Of a DNA stretch of 64,000 bases, positions 52,507-61,811 are shown in pieces. A program made the position numbers and the translations under genes. The DNA lies in NCBI RefSeq assembly GCF_014644535.1, contig NZ_BMKW01000002.1, positions 1 through 64,000 on the forward strand, read 5' to 3'. Within the stretch, counting starts at the first letter, position 1; each line of letters opens with the position of its first letter. Source of the DNA: Neoroseomonas lacus (GTDB lineage Bacteria > Pseudomonadota > Alphaproteobacteria > Acetobacterales > Acetobacteraceae). The notes beneath the pieces were generated by a model that searched no databases, was not told where the DNA came from, and saw only the letters and a list, made by a program, of their open reading frames with translations.

Positions 52507-53678
52507 CCCGCCAGGACGTCGTCATCACCGGCATCGGGCTGGTCTCCTCGCTCGGCGAGGGGGCCGATCTGCATTGGTCCGTGTTGTCGCAGCCGGGTGC
52601 GACCCCGGTGCTGGACGAGACCGCCTTCGCCCCGCATGCGGTCCACCCGCTGCCGCCGCTCTCACTCGACGCGCAGATCCCGAAGAAGGGCGATCAGCGC
52701 CAGATGGAACCCTGGCAGCGCCTGGGTACCTATGCCGCCGGGCTCGCCATCGACCAGGCCGGGGCACGCGGGCTGGTCTCGGACATGCACCTGATCGTCG
52801 CCGCCGGCGGTGGCGAGCGCGACGTCGCGGTGGACGAAGCCGTGGCGAGCGCGTTCTGCACCCTGCCGCCCGACGAGGCCGGCCGCGCGCTGAACGACAA
52901 GCTCGGCACCGAGCTGCGCCCGACGCTGTTCCTCGCCCAGCTGTCGAACCTGCTGGCCGGCAACATCTCGATCGTCCATGGCGTCACCGGCTCCTCGCGT
53001 ACCTTCATGGGTGAGGAAGCTGCCGCCGCCGACGCGGTGCGCATCGCTGCCGCGCGGCTGTCGGAAGGTCGTGGCGGCATCGCCCTGGTGGGCGGCGCCT
53101 ATGCGTCCCAGCGCTGGGACCTGGTGCTGTTGTATGGCGCGGGGAATGCGCTGTGGCGCGGGCCTTTCGCGCCGATCTCGGCGCGCGACGGGTCCGGCGG
53201 CTTCGTCGGCGGGGCGCTCGGCGCCTTCCTGGTGCTCGAGACCGCCGAACACGCAGCCGCCCGTGGTGCCAAGCCCCTCGCGAAGCTGGCCGGCGTCGCC
53301 ACCGATGCGGTGCATGAGCGCGCCGGCAGCTCCTCCGCGACGGCCGCCGCGCTGTGGCAGAAGCTCGGCGCGCCAGAAACTGGGCTCGGCGTGCTCTCCG
53401 GCATGACCGGCGTCGCCGAGGCGCGCGTCGAGGAGGAAGCCTTCCTCGCCGGCGTGAAGGCCACGGCGGTGCGCCGGACCGGCTCGCTGCTCGGCCATGG
53501 CATCGAGGCGACCTTCCCGGCCAATGTCGCGCTCGGCGCCCTGGCGCTGTCGCGCGGGGGCTTCTATCCGGCGATGGACCCGGCCGATATCGGGGACGGG
53601 CCGGTGGAGCGCATTCTCATCACCGGCTTCGGCCAGTGGCGGGGCGAGGCGCTCGCCCTTCTGGAGCGCGTGGCATGA
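52503..53678 (+). CDS. fabF2XL: Beta-ketoacyl-ACP synthase-like FabF2XL lacking the active cysteine
   Basis: A 391-residue thiolase-fold protein. It keeps the N-terminal VVITGIGLVSSLGEG and C-terminal ILITGFGQWRGEALAL frames of KAS II, but the nucleophile motif is replaced by GVTGSSRTFMGEEAA (no cysteine near 163-168). The first catalytic histidine motif HGTxT is missing, although SLLGHGIEA keeps the second. It resembles chain-length-factor (KS-beta) partners and probably forms a heterodimer with FabF1XL. Overlaps on both sides (4 nt each) indicate tight coupling. Confidence 0.88.
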   Translation: MTRQDVVITGIGLVSSLGEGADLHWSVLSQPGATPVLDETAFAPHAVHPLPPLSLDAQIPKKGDQRQMEPWQRLGTYAAGLAIDQAGARGLVSDMHLIVAAGGGERDVAVDEAVASAFCTLPPDEAGRALNDKLGTELRPTLFLAQLSNLLAGNISIVHGVTGSSRTFMGEEAAAADAVRIAAARLSEGRGGIALVGGAYASQRWDLVLLYGAGNALWRGPFAPISARDGSGGFVGGALGAFLVLETAEHAAARGAKPLAKLAGVATDAVHERAGSSSATAAALWQKLGAPETGLGVLSGMTGVAEARVEEEAFLAGVKATAVRRTGSLLGHGIEATFPANVALGALALSRGGFYPAMDPADIGDGPVERILITGFGQWRGEALALLERVA

Positions 53679-54940
53679 AGGACCATCTCGGGCGTCCGCT
53701 GGTCGCCGTCACCGGCATCGGCCTCGTCACCCCCCTCGCCTGGGGGCGGGAAGCCAATTGGGCGGCGATCGTCGCCGGCAAGTCCGGCATCTCCCGCATC
53801 CGCCGCTTCCCGGTCGACAAGCTGCGCACCATCATCGCCGGCACCGTCGAATTGCCCGAGGAAGCCGCCGGCGGGCCGCCGGTCTCCTCTGCCATCCGGG
53901 TCGAGCGCATGGCCGCCGCTGCGGTCGAGGAAGCCCTGGCTCAGGCTGCCCTGGGTGAGCCCGGCGCCTTCCCTGGCCCGCTGATGGTCGGCATGCCGCC
54001 GGTCGAGATGGAATGGCCGCAGCGTTTCGAACTCGCCCGCCAGGCCAATGGCAACGGCGCCTACACCGCGATCACCCAGGTCGCGACCGGCCGCACCGAC
54101 ATCTACGAGACCTTCCTGTTCGGCGGCGTCGGCGAGCGGCTGGCGGCCCGTTTCGGCACCCGTGGCGCGCCGATCGCGCTGACCACGGCCTGTGCGACCG
54201 GCGCCTCGGCCATCCAGATGGCGGTGGAAGCCATCCAGCGCGGCGAATCCGACGCCGCCATCGCCCTCGGTGCCGATGGGTCGGTGCAGCCTGAGGCGGT
54301 GATCCGCTTCTCCCTGCTGTCGGCGCTGACGGCGCGCAATGACGACCCCGAGGGCGCCTCCCGCCCCTTCGAGAAGTCGCGCGACGGCTTCGTGATGAGC
54401 GAAGGCGCGGCCGCCCTGGTACTGGAAAGCCTCGAACACGCGACGGCGCGCGGCGCCACCGTGCTCGGCATCGTGTCGGGCTGCGGAGAGCGGGCGGACA
54501 GCTTCCACCGCACCCGCTCGAACCCGGATGGCCACGCCATTATCGGCGCCATGCGCAACGCCATAACCGATGCGGGGCTCGCGCCCACCGACATCGGCTA
54601 CGTCAACGCGCATGGCACCAGCACGCCCGAGAACGACCGGATGGAGACGCTCGGCATGCGCGCCGTGTTCGGTGACGCCCCGCCGCCGATCTCGTCCAAC
54701 AAGTCGATGCTCGGGCACACGCTGTCGGCCGCCGGGGCGATCGAGGCGGCGCTCTCGCTGCTGACCATCCGCGACCAGGTACTGCCGCCGACCATCAACC
54801 ATCATGAGCCGGACCCGGCGGTAACGCTCGACGTCGTGCCGAACGTGGCGCGCAAGGTGTCGGGGCTGAAGCATGTGCTGTCGAACTCGTTTGGGTTCGG
54901 CGGACAGAATGTTTGCCTCGTGGTGAGCGCGGCGCCGTGA
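53675..54940 (+). CDS. fabF1XL: Beta-ketoacyl-ACP synthase FabF1XL
   Basis: A 421-residue active KAS II: nucleophile C173 in LTTACATGASAIQ, H313 in NAHGTSTPEND, K343 in SSNKSMLGHT and H348. It elongates acyl-AcpXL to C26-C28 and pairs with FabF2XL. ATG 53675 overlaps the preceding stop (ATGA). The gene is followed by two inverted R3 hairpins that separate it from adh2XL, which is contiguous in rhizobial clusters. Confidence 0.92.
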   Translation: MKDHLGRPLVAVTGIGLVTPLAWGREANWAAIVAGKSGISRIRRFPVDKLRTIIAGTVELPEEAAGGPPVSSAIRVERMAAAAVEEALAQAALGEPGAFPGPLMVGMPPVEMEWPQRFELARQANGNGAYTAITQVATGRTDIYETFLFGGVGERLAARFGTRGAPIALTTACATGASAIQMAVEAIQRGESDAAIALGADGSVQPEAVIRFSLLSALTARNDDPEGASRPFEKSRDGFVMSEGAAALVLESLEHATARGATVLGIVSGCGERADSFHRTRSNPDGHAIIGAMRNAITDAGLAPTDIGYVNAHGTSTPENDRMETLGMRAVFGDAPPPISSNKSMLGHTLSAAGAIEAALSLLTIRDQVLPPTINHHEPDPAVTLDVVPNVARKVSGLKHVLSNSFGFGGQNVCLVVSAAP

Positions 54941-54947
54941 ACAGGAA

Positions 54948-55079
54948 GGAAGGTCGGGGGAGGACACCTCCCCCGAATCCCCCTCCGTTTTCTGTCCATT
55001 GGCGCCGTCCCCAGATGTCAGTCTCCAAAAGTCAAAAAAAGGAGGGGGTTCGGGGGAGTTCTCTCCCCCGACCTTTCTG
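54948..55079. repeat. R3 terminator-like repeats, copies 2 and 3 (inverted pair)
   Basis: Copy 2 (54948-54994, + strand) has a GGGGGAGG / CCTCCCCC hairpin with TCCCCCTCCGTTTTCTG. Copy 3 (55034-55079, - strand) is its near-identical inverse. They are 39 nt apart. The inverted pair lies between fabF1XL and adh2XL, and copy 3 ends about 4 nt before the adh2XL ATG. Confidence 0.82.
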
Positions 55080-55083
55080 TTGA

Positions 55084-56106
55084 ATGCGCGCACTCCGCCT
55101 CCACGCCGACCGTGACCTCCGCCTGGAGGACATCCCCGCCCCGCCGCCCCCCGCCGCTGGCGAGGTGACGCTACGCATCCACGCCGTCGCGCTCAACCAC
55201 ATCGATGTGTGGGGCTTCCGCGGCATGGCCTTCGCTAAGCGCGAGATGCCCCTGATCGTCGGGGCCGAAGCGGTGGGCGAGGTGGTTGCCATCGGCGAGG
55301 GCGTGACCGGCTGGAAGATCGGCGACCGCGCCGCCCCCTATGGCGCGCTGACCTGCGGCAAGTGCCGCCGTTGCCTGGCCGGGCAGGACAACCTCTGTGA
55401 GGACGTCCGCGGCGTGAAGGGCTTCCATGTCGGTGGCTTCGCCTGCGAGCTGGTGAACCAGGAAGCGCGGCTGATGGTGCGGGTGCCGGACGGCATCAGC
55501 TGGGAAGATGCCGCCTGCGGTCCAATCACCTTCTCCACCGTCGAGCACATGCTGTTCGACAATGCGAAGCTGGAACCGGGCGAGACCATCCTGGTGCATG
55601 CCGCCGGGTCGGGGATCGGCACGGTGGCGGTGCGCATCGCGAAGGATCTCGGCTGCACGGTCATCGCGACCGCGGGCGATGACGAGAAGTGCGCGAAGGC
55701 CAAGGCGCTCGGCGCCGATATCGTGGTGAACTACTCGACGCAGAACTTTCCGACCGTGGCGCGCCGCGCGACGGGGAAGGTCGGCGTGGATGTGGTGTTC
55801 GAGCATGTCGGCGCCTCGACCTGGGCCGGGTCGCTGCTGTCGCTGCGCATGGGTGGGCGGCTGGTGACATGTGGGTCGACCAGCGGCGTGTCAGCCGAGA
55901 CCAACCTGATGATGATCTTCCAGCGCCAGCTGCGCATCTTCGGGTCCTTCGGCGCGTCGATGCGCAACATCGCCGATGGCTACGCCAAGATGGCGCGCGG
56001 CATCCTGCCGGTGCTCGACACGGTGCTGCCGGTGGAACGCTTCACGGAAGGGCTCGACCGGCTGGAAAGCCGGCGCGTCTTCGGGAAGATCGTTGTTACG
56101 CTTTAA
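55084..56106 (+). CDS. adh2XL: Zinc-binding alcohol dehydrogenase family protein of the VLCFA cluster
   Basis: A 340-residue MDR protein. The structural zinc loop CGKCRRCLAGQDNLC is intact, the nucleotide loop is AAGSGIGTVAVRIAK, and GADIVVNYS and ENVG-like FEHVGASTW follow. The catalytic zinc cysteine position reads ALNHIDVWG (no cysteine), so reductase-type catalysis is plausible, possibly an enoyl-reduction step of VLCFA elongation. No Shine-Dalgarno precedes ATG 55084, because R3 copy 3 occupies that position. Confidence 0.88.
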   Translation: MRALRLHADRDLRLEDIPAPPPPAAGEVTLRIHAVALNHIDVWGFRGMAFAKREMPLIVGAEAVGEVVAIGEGVTGWKIGDRAAPYGALTCGKCRRCLAGQDNLCEDVRGVKGFHVGGFACELVNQEARLMVRVPDGISWEDAACGPITFSTVEHMLFDNAKLEPGETILVHAAGSGIGTVAVRIAKDLGCTVIATAGDDEKCAKAKALGADIVVNYSTQNFPTVARRATGKVGVDVVFEHVGASTWAGSLLSLRMGGRLVTCGSTSGVSAETNLMMIFQRQLRIFGSFGASMRNIADGYAKMARGILPVLDTVLPVERFTEGLDRLESRRVFGKIVVTL

Positions 56107-57001
56107 GTACCGCCTCTGGCTGTTCGCCGACCGCCTGTTCGGGCTGCTCGTCCGGGCGGTCTTCGCGCTGTTGCGCCTGCTGGGGCCGGATGCCGGGCCG
56201 CGCATCGGGGCGTGGATGGCGCGCAGGCTCGGCCCGCTGACCTCCGCCAACCGCATCGGGCGGGAGAACATCGCCGGCGCCTTCCCGGAGAAGACCGAGG
56301 CGGAACGCGCAGCGATCCTGACCGAGGCATGGGACAATCTCGGCCGGGTCGCCTGCGAATACGTCCATATGGACAGCATCTGGGATTTCGACCCCGAGAA
56401 CCCCGAGGCCGGGCGCATCACCGCCAGCGCCGAGACGATGGCGCTGTACGAGAGGCTGCGCGAGGACGGCAAGCCGGCAATCGTCTTCTCGGCGCATTTG
56501 GCGAATTGGGAATTGCCGGCGATCGCCGCCGCCAAGCACGGCATAGAGAGCGCGGTGCTGTACCGCACGCCAAACAGCCCGGCTGTGGCCAAGGAAATCC
56601 TGCGCCTGCGCCAGGACAGCATGGGCATGCTGGTGGCGGCGGGCATGTCCGCGCCGTTCAAGCTGGCGCGAGCGCTGGAACGCGGCAAGCATATCGGCAT
56701 GCTGGTGGACCAGCGGTTCGGGCGCGGGCCGCGCATCACCTTCCTCGGCCGGCCGGCCTTCGCCAATCCCTTGCTGGCGCAGTTGGCGCGGCGCTTCGAC
56801 TGCCCTGTGCATGGCGCGCGCGCCATCCGCTTGCCGGGCGGCCGCTTCCGGCTGGACCTGACCGAGGAGATCGCCCTGCCGCGCGACGCCGAAGGTCTGA
56901 TCGATGTCGAAGCCGCGACCCAGGAGATGAATAGCGTCATCGAAGGCTGGGTGCGCGAATATCCGGGCCAGTGGCTGTGGATGCATCGCCGCTGGCGGTG
57001 A
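56093..57001 (+). CDS. lpxXL: Lipid A VLCFA acyltransferase (LpxXL type, TTG start)
   Basis: A 302-residue LpxL/HtrB-family acyltransferase that transfers the very-long-chain fatty acid to lipid A. The catalytic HX4(D/E) motif is H135-LANW-E140 in VFSAHLANWEL; a membrane-anchoring N-terminus (LFADRLFGLLVRAVFALLRLL), the GMLVDQRFGRG loop and PGQWLWMHRRWR end complete the family. TTG 56093 follows GGGAAG and overlaps the adh2XL end by 14 nt. Last gene of the cluster. Confidence 0.9.
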   Translation: MLRFKYRLWLFADRLFGLLVRAVFALLRLLGPDAGPRIGAWMARRLGPLTSANRIGRENIAGAFPEKTEAERAAILTEAWDNLGRVACEYVHMDSIWDFDPENPEAGRITASAETMALYERLREDGKPAIVFSAHLANWELPAIAAAKHGIESAVLYRTPNSPAVAKEILRLRQDSMGMLVAAGMSAPFKLARALERGKHIGMLVDQRFGRGPRITFLGRPAFANPLLAQLARRFDCPVHGARAIRLPGGRFRLDLTEEIALPRDAEGLIDVEAATQEMNSVIEGWVREYPGQWLWMHRRWR

Positions 57002-57072
57002 GACGTGGCGCATTGCGCCTGCGGGCGTATCGGCACCACCCTGGCCGCGCCGATCCCACGCGAGGCCACCCC

Positions 57073-57528
57073 ATGCGACGCATCGCCTTCCTGCTTCTGC
57101 TGCTGCCCGGCACTGCCGGCGCGGCGGAGATCACCTGCCCGGCCGCCGTCACCACGCCGCTCACCGCCGAGGCGATGCCGGGCTGGATGGTGGACCCGCA
57201 TCCCTCCCCTACCGGCTTTCCCTATCGCGGCCCGGACTCGGCCGGCCGCAAGCGCTTCGAGGGCGTGACCATCGTCGATGGCGGCCCCGGCGACCTGCGC
57301 GCCGAGGCGCCTGGCTCCCTGGTGCCGGATGAAAGCGCGATGCAGGGCGGCCAATTGCGGCAGCGCTGGGATGTCTCGCAAGGCAGCCCACGTGGCTTCC
57401 TGATCGTCTGCCGGTACGAGGGCACGGCCACGGTGCTGGCACAGGTGCTGCCCGCGACGGCGCGGGAATGCGTCCAGATGCTGCCGCCACGCGCCAGGGG
57501 CCGGGCGCTCTCGGCGCTGTGCCGCTGA
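57073..57528 (+). CDS. Small secreted protein, STY0301-like
   Basis: A 151-residue exported protein: a signal peptide (MRRIAFLLLLLPGTAGAAE) then EITCPAAV, VTIVDGGPGDLRAEAPGSLVPDE, and the C-terminal pattern QRWDVSQGSPRGFLIVCRYEGTATVLAQVLP...CVQML. Conserved cysteines (ITCP, LIVCRY, ECV) and the W-x-C-x-Y spacing resemble the STY0301 family of unknown function. Assignment is moderate. It is followed 28 nt later by the hydrolase gene. Confidence 0.65.
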   Translation: MRRIAFLLLLLPGTAGAAEITCPAAVTTPLTAEAMPGWMVDPHPSPTGFPYRGPDSAGRKRFEGVTIVDGGPGDLRAEAPGSLVPDESAMQGGQLRQRWDVSQGSPRGFLIVCRYEGTATVLAQVLPATARECVQMLPPRARGRALSALCR

Positions 57529-57555
57529 CCCGGTCGAATGAGAAGGAGAGAAAGC

Positions 57556-58458
57556 GTGTCCCATGTGATGGTCACCGCCGGCGCGCTGGATGTCGCCGTC
57601 GAACTGCACGGCCCGGAAGACGGCCAGCCGGTCGTGCTGCTGCATGGCTTCCCCGACGATGTCCGCACCTGGGATGGGGTAGCCCCGCCGCTCGCGGCCG
57701 CCGGCTATCGGGTGGTGGTGCCCTATCTGCGCGGCTATGGCCCGACGCGGTATCGCGACCCGGCGACGCCGCGATCGGGCCAGCAGGCGGCGTTGGGGGC
57801 GGATCTGCTGGCGCTGATGGACGCTCTGGGCATCGGCCAGGCGCTGCTGGCGGGCTATGACTGGGGCGGGCGGGCCGCCTGCATCGTCGCCGCATTGTGG
57901 CCCGAGCGGGTGCGCGGGCTGGTCTCGGCGACCGGCTACAACATCCAGGACATTGCCCGTTCGACCGAACCACGCGAGCCGGAGCGGGAGCTGCGCTACT
58001 GGTACCAATGGTACCTGCACACCGAACGCGGCGTGGCCGGGCTCACGGCCAATCGCGCCGCCTTCTGCAGGCTGCTGTGGAAGATGTGGTCGCCGACCTA
58101 TCCGATGACCGATGCGGAATATGCGGTAACCGCGGCGAGCTTCGACAATCCGGATTTCGTCGCGACGGTGGTGCAATCCTACCGCCACCGCCACAAGGCC
58201 GCCGCGGGCGACCCGGCGCTGGAAGGGATCGAGGCGCGGCTGGCCGCGCAGCCGCCCATCACCGTGCCCACCGTGGTGCTGCACGGGGCGGAGGATGGGG
58301 TGGATCCGCCGGCCAACAGCGAGAACGAGACGCGGCGTTTCCTCGGCCGCTATCGGCGTGAGGTGATTGCAGGTGCGGGCCATTTCCTACCGCGCGAGGC
58401 GCCACAACCCTGGGTAGTTGCCCTGCGGGAGCTGAGGGGTCCATCCTCCCGCTCATGA
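57556..58458 (+). CDS. Epoxide-hydrolase-like alpha/beta hydrolase (GTG start)
   Basis: A 300-residue hydrolase. VVLLHGFPDDVRTWDGVAPPLA contains the HGFP oxyanion motif, the nucleophile elbow is GYDWGGRAA (aspartate, as in epoxide hydrolases and haloalkane dehalogenases, not serine), and the histidine is in GAGHFLPREAP. The aromatic-rich cap region (YWYQWYLHTERGV) is compatible. GTG 57556 follows AAGGAG. Substrate unknown. Confidence 0.87.
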   Translation: MSHVMVTAGALDVAVELHGPEDGQPVVLLHGFPDDVRTWDGVAPPLAAAGYRVVVPYLRGYGPTRYRDPATPRSGQQAALGADLLALMDALGIGQALLAGYDWGGRAACIVAALWPERVRGLVSATGYNIQDIARSTEPREPERELRYWYQWYLHTERGVAGLTANRAAFCRLLWKMWSPTYPMTDAEYAVTAASFDNPDFVATVVQSYRHRHKAAAGDPALEGIEARLAAQPPITVPTVVLHGAEDGVDPPANSENETRRFLGRYRREVIAGAGHFLPREAPQPWVVALRELRGPSSRS

Positions 58459-58590
58459 TGTCTCTTTTGTTGGGTTCGTTTACAAAATCAGGTTTACGGG
58501 TTATTCTTGAACCCGCTTGTTGGTGAAAAACCGCTTGATGATGCACGTATAGGTGGTACCTTATCGCCTGTAGCGTGAGAGGGCACCAAA
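58459..58590 (+). promoter_or_regulatory. AT-rich region upstream of ctrA
   Basis: 132 bases are markedly richer in A/T than the rest. They hold GTTTAC twice, 14 nt apart (58478 and 58492), and a hairpin CGGGTT-ATTCTTG-AACCCG (58497-58515), which could terminate the preceding gene or act as an operator. I see no exact TTAA-N7-TTAA CtrA box. Promoters are likely here but not resolved. Confidence 0.45.
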
Positions 58591-59340
58591 ATGCGCGTCT
58601 TGTTAGTTGAGGATGATCTCACGACTGCGCGTGGCATCACAATGATGCTCCGCCAGTCAGCCATGATCGTCGACAGCGCCGATACCGGCGAGGAGGCGGT
58701 CGAACTGGCCCGCCTCTACGACTACGACATCGTCATCCTCGACCTGATGCTTCCCGATATCGACGGTTCGGAGGTTGTCCGCCGGCTGAGGGCTGCGCGG
58801 ATCGAGACGCCGGTGCTGATCCTGTCGGGCGTCAGTCGCCCGCAGACCAAGGTGAAGGTCTTCGGCATGGGGGCCGATGACTTCATCACCAAGCCTTTCG
58901 ACCAGCAGGAACTGGTGGCCCGCATCCAGGCCATCGTCCGCCGCGCCAAGGGCTTCAGCCAGCCGACCCTGTCGGTCGGGCCGCTGAACCTCAACCTCGG
59001 CTCGCGGGAGGTGACGGTCGAAGGCCGTACCGTCCATCTGACCGGGAAGGAATATGCGATCCTGGAGTTGCTCGCCCTGCGCAAAGGCGTGGTGATGACC
59101 AAGGAAGCCTTCCTCAATCATCTCTATGGCGGCATTGACGAGCCCGAGGTGAAGATCATCGACGTCTTCATCTGCAAGCTGCGCAAGAAGCTCGCCCAGG
59201 CCGGTGCCTCCGACCTGATCGGCACGGTCTGGGGCCGCGGCTATGTGCTGCGCGACCCCACCGCGTCCCGCGCTGCCGGCTGGCAGACCAGTGCGGCTGG
59301 CATCACCGGCCCGGTTGTCCTCGACGTTCGCGCGGCCTGA
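58591..59340 (+). CDS. ctrA: Cell-cycle response regulator CtrA
   Basis: A 249-residue OmpR-type regulator close to Caulobacter CtrA throughout. The receiver has D51 (DIVILDLMLPDIDG) and K101 (ITKPF); the DNA-binding domain contains VHLTGKEYAILELLALRKG and FLNHLYGGIDEPEVKIIDVF...ICKLRKKL, a stretch nearly invariant in CtrA. CtrA controls flagellar and division genes in many alphaproteobacteria; its position next to the chemotaxis operon fits a motility role. A 20-residue C-terminal tail differs from Caulobacter. Confidence 0.9.
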   Translation: MRVLLVEDDLTTARGITMMLRQSAMIVDSADTGEEAVELARLYDYDIVILDLMLPDIDGSEVVRRLRAARIETPVLILSGVSRPQTKVKVFGMGADDFITKPFDQQELVARIQAIVRRAKGFSQPTLSVGPLNLNLGSREVTVEGRTVHLTGKEYAILELLALRKGVVMTKEAFLNHLYGGIDEPEVKIIDVFICKLRKKLAQAGASDLIGTVWGRGYVLRDPTASRAAGWQTSAAGITGPVVLDVRAA

Positions 59341-59505
59341 TCCGCGCCGGACGGCTGCCCGGCCCCGCCGATGCGGGCCGGGCCCGACCACCACCACCAG
59401 CACATCGTCGAGCCTCGAGGCCAGGCAGCGTCGCGCGCCCGGCCTGCTGGCACGCGGATGGCCGGGCGCCGTGGCCAACATTCCAATCCGTGGATCCACG
59501 GGGTG

Positions 59506-60333
59506 TCAGCCCGTCCGTGCTGCCGGCCGGGCCGCTTCATAGACGCCGCGCTCGCCGGGCGTGGGCACCAGGCGGTCGGTCAGGCCAAGCACCGTCTCCG
59601 CCCCGCCGAGATAGACCACGCCATCGGCCGCCACCAGGCTGGCCAGCGCCGCCAGCACGCGCGACTTGGTCGGCGCGTCGAAGTAGATCAGTACGTTGCG
59701 GCAGAACACCACGTCGAACCGGCCAAGGCCGCGCGGGTCGTCCAACAGGTTGAAGGCCTGCCAGCACACCATGGCACGCAGCTCGGGCGCCACCTGCCAG
59801 CGCGTACCCTCCTGCCGGAAGTGCTTGACCAGCATCTGAACCGGCAAGCCGCGCTGGACCTCGAACTGGGTGTAGACACCCTCCCGCGCGCGCTGGAGCA
59901 TCTCCTGCGACAGGTCGGTGCCGACAATCTCCACGCGCCGCCCCGCCAGCGCCGCGCCGAGACCGACCGCGGTGATGGCGATGGAATAGGCTTCCTGCCC
60001 CGAGGAGCAGGCAGCCGACCAGATGCGGATGGCCTGGCCCGGCGGCCGCGCCGCGGCGAGCTTCGGCAACAGCTTCTTCAGATGCTCGAAGGGTTTGCCG
60101 TCGCGGAAGAACGAGCTTTCATTGGTGGTCAGCGCCTCGACCATTTCCGCGGCCAGCGCCTCAGACCGCGGCGCGCGCAAGCGCAGCGCCAGCGCGTCGA
60201 GGCCGGCAATGCCCTCCCGCCGCAGCATAGTGCCCAGCCGGGTCTCCAGCATGTAGCCCTTATCGGCCGTCAGCACGATGCCAGAGCGCACCTTCACCAG
60301 GCCCGCGAGAAAGTTGAAGCTATCCGGCGTCAT
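59506..60333 (-). CDS. cheR: Chemotaxis protein methyltransferase CheR
   Basis: A 275-residue SAM-dependent methyltransferase for receptor glutamates: the NESSFFRD motif, the SAM loop IWSAACSSGQEAYSIAI, VGTDLSQEMLQRAREGVYTQFEVQRGLP and FDVVFCRNVLIYFD. Last gene of the reverse-strand chemotaxis unit; its ATG overlaps the cheB stop by 4 nt. Confidence 0.96.
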   Translation of the reverse strand: MTPDSFNFLAGLVKVRSGIVLTADKGYMLETRLGTMLRREGIAGLDALALRLRAPRSEALAAEMVEALTTNESSFFRDGKPFEHLKKLLPKLAAARPPGQAIRIWSAACSSGQEAYSIAITAVGLGAALAGRRVEIVGTDLSQEMLQRAREGVYTQFEVQRGLPVQMLVKHFRQEGTRWQVAPELRAMVCWQAFNLLDDPRGLGRFDVVFCRNVLIYFDAPTKSRVLAALASLVAADGVVYLGGAETVLGLTDRLVPTPGERGVYEAARPAARTG

Positions 60334-61417
60334 GCGACGATCCTCTCGGCCGCAATCGCGGCAATGCGTTCAGCCAGGGCTTCGGGCGGGGCGAGCCACG
60401 ACGTCAGCCCGGCACGCGCCACCGCCCCGGGCATCCCCCAGACCACGGAACTCGCCTCATCCTGTGCGAGGATCTGGCCACCGGCGGCGGCAACCGCGCG
60501 GCAGCCTTCCAGACCGTCATGGCCCATGCCGGTTAGGATCACCGCGAGCACCTTGCCGCCGGCGGCGCGCACCGCGCTGCGGAGCATCGGGTCCACGGCG
60601 GGGCGGCAGAAATTCTCTGGCGGATCGGTGGTGATGCGCGCACGCATGCCGCCCGCCGCCGCTTCAACCAGCAGATGCCGGTCCCCGGGGGCCAGGTAGG
60701 CACGGCCCGCCACCAGCACCTCGCCCTCCTTCGCCTCGGCACAGCGCAAGGTGCCCAGGCGGTCGAGATGCTCGGCGAGCATCGCGGTGAAGCCGGCCGG
60801 CATGTGCTGCACCACCACCATCGGCACCGGCAGGCGCGGCAGGCGCTTCAGCAGCGCGGCCAGCGCCTGCGGCCCGCCGGTCGAACACCCGATCGCGACG
60901 ATGGCCGGCCGCGCGGCGGGCGCAAGACGGGATGTCGGACGTGGCGGCGGCGGCCCTGGCGCCGGCCGTGCCAGGGGCTTGCCCTCGCGCCGCTTCATCC
61001 GCGCCCAGCCGCGCACCTTGGTGATCAATTCGGTCCGAAAGACGGGGTCCGCCGCGCCACCCGTCGAACCCTGCGGCTTCGGGATGTAATCCGCCGCCCC
61101 GGCGGCCAGGGCGGCGATCGCCGCCTTCGCACCGCGCTGGGTCAGGGCGGAGGCGACGATCACCGCCGTACGCGGCGCCGCCTTCAGGATCAGCGGCAGC
61201 GCCGTCATCCCGTCCATCACCGGCATTTCAAGGTCGAGCAGCACCACATCGGGCCGCGCCTCGGCGAGCGCGGCCAGCGCCGCCTCGCCATTCGGTGCGC
61301 GGTGCACCACGCGAATGCCAGGCTCGGATTCCAGCAGCCGCGCCAGGATGGCGCGCGCCGTCGCGCTGTCGTCGCACAGCATCACCCGCACCTCCTCCAT
61401 CGAAGGGGGCGCAGGGT

Positions 61418-61421
<4 letters not shown>
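60330..61421 (-). CDS. cheB: Chemotaxis protein-glutamate methylesterase CheB
   Basis: A 363-residue response regulator esterase: receiver with D63 (VVLLDLEMPVMDGMTALP), Pro-rich linker (about 165-178), and the esterase domain with GCSTGGPQAL (serine), VVVQHMPAGFTAML (histidine) and VILTGMGHDGLEGC (aspartate). Removes methyl groups from chemoreceptors after phosphorylation by CheA. ATGA overlaps with cheY and cheR. Confidence 0.97.
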
Positions 61422-61801
<380 letters not shown>

Positions 61802-61811
61802 TGTCGTTCCC

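Noticed and set aside
58478..58497. Candidate CtrA autoregulation site upstream of ctrA
   Set aside because: The GTTTAC repeats are 14 nt apart and do not match TTAA-N7-TTAA.
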